Source: Pseudobutyrivibrio sp. UBA1225 (lineage in GTDB: Bacteria > Bacillota > Clostridia > Lachnospirales > Lachnospiraceae). From it: a stretch of 64,000 nucleotides of DNA. Numbering within the stretch: position 1 is the first letter of the stretch; each line of letters starts with the position of its first letter. The notes under the pieces are model-generated. The model was given only the letters and a program-made list of their open reading frames with translations. It ran no database searches and had not been told where the DNA came from. Positions 28,137 through 36,091 of the stretch are shown here, piece by piece. The stretch is taken from the NCBI GenBank assembly GCA_002309345.1, contig DBWZ01000091.1:67264-131263 (forward strand). The letters run 5' to 3'. The translations under genes were made by a program, and so were the position numbers.

Positions 28137-28520
28137 ATGGCATGTTTTTTAGTTCCTGCTGGCGAAGGAGTCGTTACAGAAATCGTTAAAAAGGTAGAAG
28201 CTAAGAAAGAGCAAAATGGAACTAGCACTCACAGTGATGCTACAAAGATTCCATTTTCTAGAAAGCTTAGTTGGTTATCAAAACTATTATGGGGAGGCTC
28301 TATTCTTTTAGCATTTGAGCATCTTTGGCATGGAGAGGTAGTACCATTCTTCCCATTTTTAACAGCTATGTCAGATCCTGCTGACAAGGCAGAGATGCTT
28401 CATGAAATGTCTACAGTTGGAGTTTCAATGGCTGTGCTTATTACAGTAATTTGGATTGCTATGTGTATTACAGCTGATATCATTGTTAAAAGACCAGCAA
28501 CATCTAAAACAACATTATAA
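28137..28520 (+). CDS. small membrane protein of unknown function
   Basis: The 127-aa protein has two to three hydrophobic segments (about 45-65 and 97-117) and a well-conserved look: MACFLVPAGEGVV at the start, then FEHLWHGEVVPFFPFL. I recall similar unnamed proteins in Clostridia and some archaea. The His residues in EHLWHGE and LHEM could bind metal or proton, but this is speculation. It lies 12 bp before another small membrane protein and likely pairs with it. Confidence 0.8.
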   Translation: MACFLVPAGEGVVTEIVKKVEAKKEQNGTSTHSDATKIPFSRKLSWLSKLLWGGSILLAFEHLWHGEVVPFFPFLTAMSDPADKAEMLHEMSTVGVSMAVLITVIWIAMCITADIIVKRPATSKTTL

Positions 28521-28532
28521 AGGAGAAAAGTC

Positions 28533-28847
28533 ATGACATTGTTATTAACAGTATTTGCAGCAGTTATTACAACAATTATTTGGTATAATCGTAAAGACGA
28601 TAATATGAAGCTTGGTGTCCTTATGTTTATGTTCTGGGGCGCTTCAATCATGTGGTTTGTAGATGCAATCTTTGAGTATGCAGAGCTTGGCGCAGAGTAC
28701 TTTGCTCCTGCACTTGAGGATATGATTAACGATACTTTCTTGGGATTATCAGTTATTGCTTTGGCATTCGTGATTTGGGTTGTATACTTACTTGTAAAAG
28801 ATCCAAAGGGTGTTGTTAGAAAAGCAATCACATCACCTGAAAAATAA
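28533..28847 (+). CDS. small membrane protein, partner of preceding gene
   Basis: The 104-aa protein has three hydrophobic segments (about 2-17, 26-45 and 70-91), with acidic residues near and inside them (MWFVDAIFEYAELG). I do not recognise a family. A strong ribosome binding site (AAAGGAG) and a terminator 30 bp after the stop define a two-gene operon. Confidence 0.78.
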   Translation: MTLLLTVFAAVITTIIWYNRKDDNMKLGVLMFMFWGASIMWFVDAIFEYAELGAEYFAPALEDMINDTFLGLSVIALAFVIWVVYLLVKDPKGVVRKAITSPEK

Positions 28848-28876
28848 ACGAGCTTTGCTTAAAACATGAACTTTTG

Positions 28877-28904
28877 GCCGACACTTTTTGGTGTCGGCTT
28901 TTTT
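28877..28904 (+). terminator. terminator after membrane protein pair
   Basis: GCCGACAC and GTGTCGGC form a perfect 8-bp stem with a 6-nt loop followed by six T residues. Confidence 0.92.
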
Positions 28905-29034
28905 ACCTTATAGGATTAGGGTGTCAAAACACACTGTCTTTTGACACCCTAATCCTATAAGGTAAAAAACACACTTAGCGTGAAAGATGTGTCTCGGCGA
29001 TAGAAGTTGAGACCTGCCATTAATAATCAGCTTC
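28901..29034 (+). repeat. intergenic element E, copy with 29-bp hairpin
   Basis: The arm at 28901-28929 is the exact reverse complement of 28939-28967, with loop CACACTGTC. Then comes the tail shared with 1529-1610 (78 of 82 identical at 28953-29034). It starts within the T run of a terminator. The rest of the 330-bp gap up to hypB shows no gene. Confidence 0.8.
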
Positions 29035-29177
29035 AATCCTTTTACAATTCGGCTTTATTTTTTTATATCGCATGAAGTATAATAAAAAAGAATCTAAAGA
29101 GTATAAAATTACAAAATGGTATCTCTGCTGGCAATTCCTTTTTCTGCTAGCGAAAGTCATAGTTAGGGGTTATTACA

Positions 29178-29849
29178 ATGAGCGAAGTGAAGGTTATTGA
29201 AATAGGTGAAAGTGTTTTTGCAGAAAATGATGCGGCAGCGGCTTCCATACGTCGTCAGATGAGGGGGCAGGGAACTTTCTTTTTGAATGTTATGTCTGGA
29301 CCTGGTTCAGGAAAGACAACTACACTTTCTGCAATTATCAATCGCATGAAAGATAAATACAAAATCGGTGAGATGGATGTGGATATAGAGACAAGCATAG
29401 ATGCTCAGAGGGTGGCAGATGCCACGGGAATCCAGTCTATCCAAATCCACAACATGGGGCTCTGTCATATTGACGCTGATATGACATCTAGAGCTTTAGC
29501 TGAGTATGATACCAAAGAACTTGATTTACTTATATTAGAAAACATTGGCAACCTAGTATGTCCAGCAGAGTTTGATGTTGGGGCAGACAAAAACCTGATG
29601 CTTCTTTCGGTACCAGAGGGAGACGACAAGCCTCTCAAATACCCGCTTATGTTTGAAGTGAGCGATGTGGTGTTGATTAACAAGATTGATACCTTAGAAT
29701 ACTTTGATTTCAGCAAGGAAAAGGTTACCGAGCGAATTTTAGAGCTGAATCCAGAGGCTAAGATTTTCTTCGTTAGCGGCAAAACGGGCGAAGGCTTAGA
29801 TGATGTTATTGAGTGGTTAGAGGGGGAAATAGCAGCAATCAGAAAATAA
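29178..29849 (+). CDS. hypB: HypB-like nickel-insertion GTPase
   Basis: The 223-aa G3E GTPase has P-loop GPGSGKTTT (residues 41-49) and metal-linked segments typical of HypB (IHNMGLCHIDADM, then LENIGNLVCPAEFDVG). The G4 motif is NKID. HypB proteins load nickel into hydrogenase. There is no His-rich N-terminal stretch. No hydrogenase, hypA or urease gene is visible in the window, so the client is elsewhere or unusual. A 105-aa protein follows 20 bp downstream. Confidence 0.88.
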   Translation: MSEVKVIEIGESVFAENDAAAASIRRQMRGQGTFFLNVMSGPGSGKTTTLSAIINRMKDKYKIGEMDVDIETSIDAQRVADATGIQSIQIHNMGLCHIDADMTSRALAEYDTKELDLLILENIGNLVCPAEFDVGADKNLMLLSVPEGDDKPLKYPLMFEVSDVVLINKIDTLEYFDFSKEKVTERILELNPEAKIFFVSGKTGEGLDDVIEWLEGEIAAIRK

Positions 29850-29869
29850 CAACCATGGAGGGGAGTCCT

Positions 29870-30187
29870 ATGGGAGAGAATTTCGATGTTTCTAAGGATG
29901 ATATTAATCAAGCCTTAGAAATACTAAAAAATAGCAATAATACTGGGGAATTAAACATGTCAGTTTCTGCCATTTGCCAAAATGACGAGGGGGAGAAGTA
30001 TGCTTTTGTCACCTTTTCTGATGGCGTCAGAGATGCTGAAGGGCGTATCCCAGAGTGCGCCATTACTTCCAACAAAGGCTTTGCTGAAATCGAGATAAAG
30101 CAGCTGGAAAAATACATGCAAGAGCATCTTGATGAACTGAAAAAGATGGCGGCTGGTATAGATATCTTTTCGGCATTCACCAAATAA
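29870..30187 (+). CDS. conserved small protein downstream of hypB
   Basis: The 105-aa product starts MGENFDVSKDDINQALEIL, preceded by GGAGGGGAG. Its middle reads YAFVTFSDGVRDAEGRIPEC, followed by a helical C-terminus. A longer frame from 29813 would overlap hypB and lacks a ribosome binding site. No family is recognised. Its place right behind hypB with no terminator between suggests co-transcription. Confidence 0.7.
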   Translation: MGENFDVSKDDINQALEILKNSNNTGELNMSVSAICQNDEGEKYAFVTFSDGVRDAEGRIPECAITSNKGFAEIEIKQLEKYMQEHLDELKKMAAGIDIFSAFTK

Positions 30188-30197
30188 AAATACTATG

Positions 30198-30233
30198 ACT
30201 CAAGGGATTAGATACTAATCTCTTGAGTTTTTT
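30198..30233 (+). terminator. terminator of hypB operon
   Basis: ACTCAAGgGATTAG and CTAATCtCTTGAGT form a long stem followed by TTTTTT. Confidence 0.88.
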
Positions 30234-30259
30234 CGATAAAAGATAATATCCTAGGACTT

Positions 30260-30376
30260 CTTGCGGACTACTTAAGGAAAAGTCCGCAAGAATCTGGCTT
30301 TGCCAGACTACTTTTCCATTTCATGAAAAAGTAGGTCTGGTACGATTCCTGTTTTTCTGATGAAAAACAATAATCT
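30260..30376 (+). repeat. structured hairpin cluster R, copy 1
   Basis: Four stems are visible: CTTGCGGACT/AGTCCGCAAG, TCTGGC/GCCAGA, CCAGAC-TACTTTT/AAAAAGTA-GTCTGG and GATTxxTGTTTTT/AAAAACA. The second and third overlap and exclude each other. The same architecture recurs at 30621 and 63225. No protein is encoded. Confidence 0.65.
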
Positions 30377-30409
30377 ATAGATTTTTGACTTTCTGCAGGA
30401 TACAAAGAA

Positions 30410-30603
30410 AGTATTACTATTATCAATATAGTATGGTCAGTAATACTTGAAGTGAGTAAAAACTCCTGAAATTGGATGAATTATTAACTGAAAAGTATTA
30501 GTATGCCCTGATTTGAGATTGACTAATACTTATTTTTCACAATTTTAAGTGAAATATGAACAAAAAGTATTACTTTGCTTCAATATGAGCAAAAGTAATA
30601 CTT
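30410..30603 (+). repeat. 194-bp interspersed element, copy B
   Basis: It is nearly identical to copy C at 35845 on the other strand. It begins AGTATTACTATTATC and ends AAAGTAATACTT, with three internal hairpins whose arms are AGTATTACT/AGTAATACT, AGTATTAGT/ACTAATACT and AGTATTACT/AGTAATACT. It lies between two hairpin clusters R and points toward adeC. Confidence 0.9.
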
Positions 30604-30620
30604 GATGAGGTAAAAGGAAT

Positions 30621-30717
30621 TGCCAGCAGAAATCTGGCTTTGCCAGACTACTTTTACATTTCATGAAAAAGTAGGTATAGTACGATTCCTGTTTTCCTGA
30701 TGAAAAACAGGAATCTA
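30621..30717 (+). repeat. structured hairpin cluster R, copy 2
   Basis: It repeats the central and right-hand parts of copy 1 with few changes (TCTGGCTTTGCCAGACTACTT in common). The last stem, GATTCCTGTTTT/AAAACAGGAATC (30684-30715), is a perfect 12-bp hairpin. It lies about 50 bp before adeC. Confidence 0.65.
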
Positions 30718-30769
30718 CAACTTCTTGCAGAATTAATTTTTTTAAGTTTTTTTGGGGTTAGGTGTAGTT

Positions 30770-32482
30770 ATGAGATATCAGCAGAAGAATTTCACAAGAG
30801 ATGAATACGAGGATTTCTTGCAGGTGGCTTCAGGGCAGAAGCTAGCTGATTTGGTGCTGAAAAATGTTACTTATCTAGACGTATTTACAAATCAGTTCAA
30901 GAAGGCAGATATTGCTATATTCCATGGCAGCTTTGCTGGAATTGGAAATTATTCTGGCAAAGAAGAGTTGAATATGACAGGTAAGACTATTGTGCCAGGC
31001 TTTATTGATGCGCATATTCATATCGAAAGCACCACAGTTATTCCCGAGATATTTGTCAAAGAGGCATTGGAGCATGGTACCACAGCAGTGCTTACCGACC
31101 CTCACGAGATTGCAAATGTTATGGGGGTCGATGGAATCAAATACATGCTAGAGGCATCAGCGGGATTGCCGATGGACGTACTTTTTATGATTTCTTCTTG
31201 TGTTCCATCCTGCGAGTTTGATGAGTCCGGAGCGCAGATTTTGGCAGAGGATATGAAGCAATTCTTCACCAATAATCGTATATACGGTATCGCTGAATTG
31301 ATGGATGTAAACGGAGTTATTGAAAGACATCGTAATGTTATTGATAAAACATATCTTGCGATTCAAAATGATTTGATGATTGATGGTCATGCGCCCCTTG
31401 TGACGGGACAGCATCTAAACGGCTACGTGGCGGCGGGGGTGCTGTCTGATCACGAATGTTCAAACATGGAAGAGGCAATAGAAAAGCTTGGACTTGGCAT
31501 GTGGATTATGATTCGCGAGGGCACAGCCGCTCAAAATCTTGAGGCTCTGATTGGGCTTTGCAAAGAGCCATACGCATCTCGCTGTATGTTCTGTACAGAT
31601 GATAGAGATATCAGAGATATCATGGCGGAGGGGCATATCGACCACATTATTCGAAAGGCAATCGGCATGGGCGTGGAGCCTGCCATGGCATATAAGATGG
31701 CGGCCTATACAGCGGGAGCTTATTTTGGACTCAGGGACAGAGGCGCAATCTCACCAGGATTCATGGCAGATTTTGTTGTTTTAAATGATGTAAAGTCTGT
31801 TGAAATAGCAGGAGTTTATAAATCGGGGATGTTGATGACAGATGAATATCTTCAAGCTAAGTGCAAGGCAAATGTTTCCCAATCCCTAAAGGATTTTTCC
31901 CACAATACATTTCATATGCCTGTGATTACTAAGGAGATGCTTGAGGACGACAAGGAGACTCCTGTCATCGGACTTGTGGACGGTCAGCTTTATACTACAA
32001 AGCAGGGATTTGCAAATAAGATAGATATTGAGGCGGACATTCTAAAAGTGGTGGTGGCTGAGCGTCACAAAAACACGGGGCATATTGGTATAGGATATAT
32101 CAAGGGGTATGGTCTTCAAAAAGGTGCAGTGGCCACATCTGTTGCCCACGATGCCCACAACATAATCGCTATTGGAGCAAATGAAGAGGATATTGCAGCT
32201 GCAATTAATGCGCTAAAGGATATGGGCGGAGGAATGCTTGTGTACGATGAAGGAAGGGTAAAGGCATCCTATCCGCTGCCAGTTGCTGGATTGATGAGTG
32301 AATCCTCGGCAGAGGAAGCGAGAGATTATTTAGAGAAGGTTCATGGGGCAGCCTATGAACTTGGAGTAAATCATGGCATCGACCCATTCATGACATTAAG
32401 TTTTACCGCCTTGCCGGTGATACCGGAAATACGTATCACCAGCCAAGGCGTGTTGGATGTTACAAATTGGAAAACTATCTAG
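30770..32482 (+). CDS. adeC: adenine deaminase
   Basis: It deaminates adenine to hypoxanthine in purine salvage. The 570-aa metal-dependent amidohydrolase has GFIDAHIHIE with the metal-binding His82 and His84, then DPHEIANVMG, DGHAPL, SDHEC and FCTDDRD. This is the AdeC/Ade family order. I start at ATG 30770; an upstream in-frame TTG at 30752 is less likely. The ribosome binding site is weak. It overlaps the end of the convergent DUF5722 gene by 8 bp. The repeat-rich 580-bp leader may influence expression. Confidence 0.93.
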   Translation: MRYQQKNFTRDEYEDFLQVASGQKLADLVLKNVTYLDVFTNQFKKADIAIFHGSFAGIGNYSGKEELNMTGKTIVPGFIDAHIHIESTTVIPEIFVKEALEHGTTAVLTDPHEIANVMGVDGIKYMLEASAGLPMDVLFMISSCVPSCEFDESGAQILAEDMKQFFTNNRIYGIAELMDVNGVIERHRNVIDKTYLAIQNDLMIDGHAPLVTGQHLNGYVAAGVLSDHECSNMEEAIEKLGLGMWIMIREGTAAQNLEALIGLCKEPYASRCMFCTDDRDIRDIMAEGHIDHIIRKAIGMGVEPAMAYKMAAYTAGAYFGLRDRGAISPGFMADFVVLNDVKSVEIAGVYKSGMLMTDEYLQAKCKANVSQSLKDFSHNTFHMPVITKEMLEDDKETPVIGLVDGQLYTTKQGFANKIDIEADILKVVVAERHKNTGHIGIGYIKGYGLQKGAVATSVAHDAHNIIAIGANEEDIAAAINALKDMGGGMLVYDEGRVKASYPLPVAGLMSESSAEEARDYLEKVHGAAYELGVNHGIDPFMTLSFTALPVIPEIRITSQGVLDVTNWKTI

Positions 32483-34055
32483 GCACGATCTTACTATTTA
32501 AATCTACGCCAGCAAGGCCGCTTGCCTGTGCTTGAATATTTGGGTCTTCAGCTCTTTGGTAGAAGGAGTAAGACAGCTTCTTTGAGTCGTTGACGTTGCA
32601 CAATCCGTTTGCTAAGCCTTGGGCTATTTCGCCTGGGTCATCCATCTCACGTGAGAGAATCATACCATCGATAAACTGATTGTTTGCTGCAACCATATAT
32701 GCATATACAACCGCAGCTGCCTGCAATTCTTCACCAGTCAGGGATGTGAAGCCTTGCTCAGATAGCTTAACAGATCTGACAGCACCGGTAGGAGATAAGA
32801 AATCCTTCTGGCACATAAAATCAGTAACCACTTCGATATTTTGAAGTGAAATGTATGGAGTGTTTTGGCTGTGATTTAAGCTTCCGGAAGGTGCCCATGG
32901 AGCAGCATTTGTAAGTGGAGTCATATATGCGTGAGTTGCAAGTCTCCAATCGATATTACCCTGTGACTTAATTATATTATTAAACTGTACAAGGAAAGAC
33001 TTTCCAGCATAGTAATTTGCTGCGCCGGCGCGAGCCCATTGCTGATCTGTACATACATAAACATTCGCACTAGCATTCTCTGACTTGATTCCGTTGTACA
33101 TTAGACGGAATGCATTAGCATACTGTTCCGTAAAATTCTCTAATGAACCGCAGTTCATGTAGTTCCAATCTCCCCAAGCATTTACTTCGTTACCGATGAT
33201 GAAATTATCAACCTGACCAAATCCTCGTCCAGAGTAATGGTTAGCAAGGAATGATGCAGCAGCACCGAGGATATCAACGCCCTCTGGGGTGACACTGTTC
33301 AGGCCATAGTAGTTGTGGAGGCCAAGTCCATCATATGAAAACGGATTGATAAACTCTGTCTGAGCGCCCTGATCTACGACGATGATAAGCGAAACCTGGC
33401 ATCCCATATTATTGTATTTACGAATTGAATAATCGAAACCTGAAAGCCTTGCAGTTTCAAAGTGGTAAATTTTGCCGTTGTATTTGTAAGAACCGCCACC
33501 ATTTGAAATCCACGACAGTGGAATTGTCAACTGAACCTGCTGACAACCAAGGTCTCTAGGTTGGCATTTGTTTGCTGTTGCAACATCAAGAGCAGGCAAA
33601 ATACCCTTCTTTCCTCGGTCCATCCTTGCGCATGCAACCGTTGCGCAGGCCTCTGGATTAGTGATGAACATGCTGTTAGAAACAGGCTTTAACATACCAC
33701 CAGAAAGAACGCAAACAGTAAACTTCTTGAAAAGCATTGTTGAAGAAGTGCCTTTATTCAACGGAACTGTAAAATTGGCCGCACCCGAAACTGGCACCTG
33801 ACAAACGTCAACACCTTGAGGTGCAAGCTCATTGGCATCTGAAGCCACCAAGTGATAAGCACCATCTTCTGAGGCAACAGTACCAGCTGTAGCTACAACT
33901 ACATCTGCGCCTTGGATAATAACGCCACCAATGGTAACGCTGCTAGAAGCTGTAGTACCCTTGGCCTCTGCCGGAAGTACTGGCAGCGCCAAAGCACAAC
34001 TCATCACCAAGATAAATGATAATAAAACACGCAAAAAGCTATTCCAAATCTTCAT
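32475..34055 (-). CDS. secreted DUF5722 glycosidase-like protein
   Basis: The 526-aa protein has a signal peptide (about residues 1-32, ending PAEAKG), an N-terminal beta region (about 35-165) and a TIM-barrel-like domain (about 170-510). Two glutamates sit as in clan GH-A glycosidases: Glu290 in IIGNEVNAWGDW and Glu433 in KLSEQGFTS. I recognise it as DUF5722, which lacks a settled substrate. The ATG at 34055 follows AAAGGAG. It is probably exported and acts on polysaccharide, by inference. Confidence 0.8.
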   Translation of the reverse strand: MKIWNSFLRVLLSFILVMSCALALPVLPAEAKGTTASSSVTIGGVIIQGADVVVATAGTVASEDGAYHLVASDANELAPQGVDVCQVPVSGAANFTVPLNKGTSSTMLFKKFTVCVLSGGMLKPVSNSMFITNPEACATVACARMDRGKKGILPALDVATANKCQPRDLGCQQVQLTIPLSWISNGGGSYKYNGKIYHFETARLSGFDYSIRKYNNMGCQVSLIIVVDQGAQTEFINPFSYDGLGLHNYYGLNSVTPEGVDILGAAASFLANHYSGRGFGQVDNFIIGNEVNAWGDWNYMNCGSLENFTEQYANAFRLMYNGIKSENASANVYVCTDQQWARAGAANYYAGKSFLVQFNNIIKSQGNIDWRLATHAYMTPLTNAAPWAPSGSLNHSQNTPYISLQNIEVVTDFMCQKDFLSPTGAVRSVKLSEQGFTSLTGEELQAAAVVYAYMVAANNQFIDGMILSREMDDPGEIAQGLANGLCNVNDSKKLSYSFYQRAEDPNIQAQASGLAGVDLNSKIVPR

Positions 34056-34137
34056 AAACTCAACTCCTTTCGTTACACTAAATTCCATTATAACATTAAA
34101 ATTTTAATATTTTATGACTTGATGTGGACAGGAGAAA

Positions 34138-34162
34138 AATCCCGCAAGAACATTGCGGGATT
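34138..34162 (-). terminator. terminator after island gene at 34200
   Basis: AATCCCGCAA and TTGCGGGATT form a 10-bp stem; on the minus strand it is followed by TTTT. It separates the AT-rich island from the DUF5722 gene. Confidence 0.82.
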
Positions 34163-34199
34163 AATCGTTTTATGATGACCTTTGGTATTACGGTATTTG

Positions 34200-35510
34200 T
34201 TAATTGCCTGGTCCTTGTTGATGATGTGGATTAGAGCCGGGATGGTTTGTAGAGTTCGGAGTTATTCTAACGTTCATAGGGTTATTGCCATATCCTTCCC
34301 TGAAGCGTGGGTTGGTGTGTGGGGTTACTAATGTATTATGGGATGTACTTGGTGGCATAGGGGCACGGTTCCTTCTAGCAGCAAAGATTTCGCGACGTTG
34401 GCGGGTTTTTTCCGTATTACTTGACGTACGTGGTGGGATAGATGGGACAGCTTGTTCGGTTGTATTTTGTTGGTTGTTTTCCGATAGATTATTTTCATTA
34501 GATTGAGTGGCACTTTTTGTTTCAGGTTCATAAAATTTATAAATATTATTATATTTTGCATTCCTTTCTACCATGTCTTTTATTATTTCGTATTCCTTTT
34601 CTTCCTTCTGTTCAATAGTTATCCCAAGAGTCTTTAAATCTTTGTAGTCAGTATTCTTTATACGATTATGCTTAATTTTATTTTTCAATTTGTTGAATTT
34701 ATCTAAGGCTATTCTTTTATCATCTTCGAAATAAATTGAATATGGAAGTATAGTCATATATTCAGCACGAAATACATGTAGAGCATTAGTTCTACTTTCT
34801 AAAATTGAGTTATCTTTCTTATATGCTTCAAAAAGGTGATCATAATCGTATAGCTTGCAAAATTCCTCGTCATATGTTTTGTTTAGTGAATGAAAACCTG
34901 TATGGTATTTTCTAAGTATCTTAGTACGAGTACAATAATCGTTACTATCATACATGCCATTATCTTTTAAGCAAGCTCGGATCGCTAGTTGGTCACATAT
35001 ATCTTTTTTTAGAGACATCATCAATTTTTCATTTTCTATTGCGAGTTTAAGAATCTTTTTATACTCTAAAAAGAATTCTTTCTTTAAAAGAAAATCATCC
35101 TCCTTTGTGAGAAAATCCTCCATTTTTTTGGCTGATTCATCCAATGATTCGACATCTATACATGCTTCTTGCCCAGAGTAACTATTGGTTAATATATTTT
35201 GTGCGACTACACAGTCTTTATCGATTATTTCCAAATCATCAATCCACTCAAATGGTTTGTTCAAAAGCGAAACAAGTGCTTTTTCACAAGGGCTTAAATT
35301 CGCTAGTAATTCTCCGTTTTTTGTAGCTCTATAAGCGGAAGCGATTTGGCGATATTTTCGTTCATTAATTAGATTCAATAAAGAATTATCAGTACTATTT
35401 TTGTATACAACTTTATGGTTTTTTGCTATCTTTTGAATCGTTGAAAATTTTTTTGATAAATCAGAAAGCTTTTCTGAATTATAATCTGTTCCAATAATTG
35501 TAGTATCCAT
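34200..35510 (-). CDS. unknown island protein with Pro/Asn-rich disordered tail
   Basis: The 436-aa product is not recognised. Residues 1 to about 330 are helical and charged (Lys/Glu/Asp/Asn-rich). About 345-436 is a low-complexity tail rich in Pro, Asn, Ser, Thr and His (IPPRTSSNTEKTRQRRE, MPPSTSHNTL, ending HHQQGPGN). There is no signal peptide or membrane segment. I start at ATG 35510, 7 nt after AAGGAG. Base composition is much more AT-rich than the housekeeping genes. The upstream sequence shares 67 identical bases with that of the gene at 36092. Confidence 0.75.
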   Translation of the reverse strand: MDTTIIGTDYNSEKLSDLSKKFSTIQKIAKNHKVVYKNSTDNSLLNLINERKYRQIASAYRATKNGELLANLSPCEKALVSLLNKPFEWIDDLEIIDKDCVVAQNILTNSYSGQEACIDVESLDESAKKMEDFLTKEDDFLLKKEFFLEYKKILKLAIENEKLMMSLKKDICDQLAIRACLKDNGMYDSNDYCTRTKILRKYHTGFHSLNKTYDEEFCKLYDYDHLFEAYKKDNSILESRTNALHVFRAEYMTILPYSIYFEDDKRIALDKFNKLKNKIKHNRIKNTDYKDLKTLGITIEQKEEKEYEIIKDMVERNAKYNNIYKFYEPETKSATQSNENNLSENNQQNTTEQAVPSIPPRTSSNTEKTRQRREIFAARRNRAPMPPSTSHNTLVTPHTNPRFREGYGNNPMNVRITPNSTNHPGSNPHHQQGPGN

Positions 35511-35556
35511 TTTTTTACTCCTTACCAATTACTTAATTATCTTATGTCTACGAATT

Positions 35557-35623
35557 TTTGTAGACTCCCCTTCATTAATATATTCAATAAAAAAAATTAT
35601 TTTTTTCCATTTTTAGAAAAAAA
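35557..35623 (-). promoter_or_regulatory. shared island promoter-like element, copy P1
   Basis: On the minus strand the order is TTTTTTTCTAAAAATGG, an A run, a T run, ATTGAATATATTAATG, then AAGGGGAGTCTACAAA. All 67 bases are identical to 38039-38105. It lies about 50 bp before the start of the gene at 35510. TATATT or TATTAAT could be a -10 box; no standard -35 is at the right distance. Confidence 0.7.
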
Positions 35624-35729
35624 TGCCGATTGTAAAATGAAGTTGGACAACTGAATAAAAAAGAAAAGCCCATAGAGCAAATCTTTGATAGAATGTTTTT
35701 TGCGACAAAAACTCTAAAAGGATTTGCTT

Positions 35730-35789
35730 ATGGACAAAATACATTCTAACACAAATACTCATAAAAGATGTGGGCTTTTGATTTTCTGA
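35730..35789 (+). mobile_element. possible transposase N-terminal remnant
   Basis: A 19-codon frame (MDKIHSNTNTHKRCGLLIF then stop) lies inside inverted sequences AAAAGCCCA...TGGGCTTTT and GCAAATC...GATTTGC. It reads like the first residues of an IS transposase (IS30-like starts come to mind), cut off immediately. This is a guess from style alone. Confidence 0.2.
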
Positions 35790-35844
35790 AGAAAATCAAA
35801 AACCTATGACTTGATGCTGGCAGAAAGAGAAATTGCCAGCATCA

Positions 35845-36040
35845 AGTATTACTTTTACTCATATTGAAGCAAAGTAATACTTTTTGTTCATATTTCACTT
35901 AAAATTGTGAAAAAAAAGTATTAGTCAACCTCAAATCAGGGCATACTAATACTTTTCAATTAATAATTCATCCAATTTCAGGAGTTTATACTCACCTCAA
36001 GTATTACTGACCATACAATATTGATAATAGTAATACTTTC
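35845..36040 (-). repeat. 194-bp interspersed element, copy C
   Basis: Read on the minus strand it matches copy B at almost every base, including the central segments TATGGTCAGTAATACTTGA and ATGCCCTGATTTGAG. It lies between two island genes and points toward the gene at 35510. The flanking sequence before it (GACTTCTTTCAGGATATAAAG) also resembles the flank of copy B. Confidence 0.9.
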
Positions 36041-36091
36041 TTTATATCCTGAAAGAAGTCATGACTTCTTGTGGGCTGTTGTTTATGTTTG

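Larger units (their letters stand above)
35511..35844. other. gap with shared promoter element and possible IS remnant
   Basis: This holds the shared A-tract/T-tract leader (35557-35623), a possible short transposase remnant (35730-35789), the inverted pair AAAAGCCCA (35664) and TGGGCTTTT (35771), and a 13-bp hairpin CTTGATGCTGGCA/TGCCAGCATCAAG (35810-35846) that abuts repeat copy C. No intact gene is present. Confidence 0.6.
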
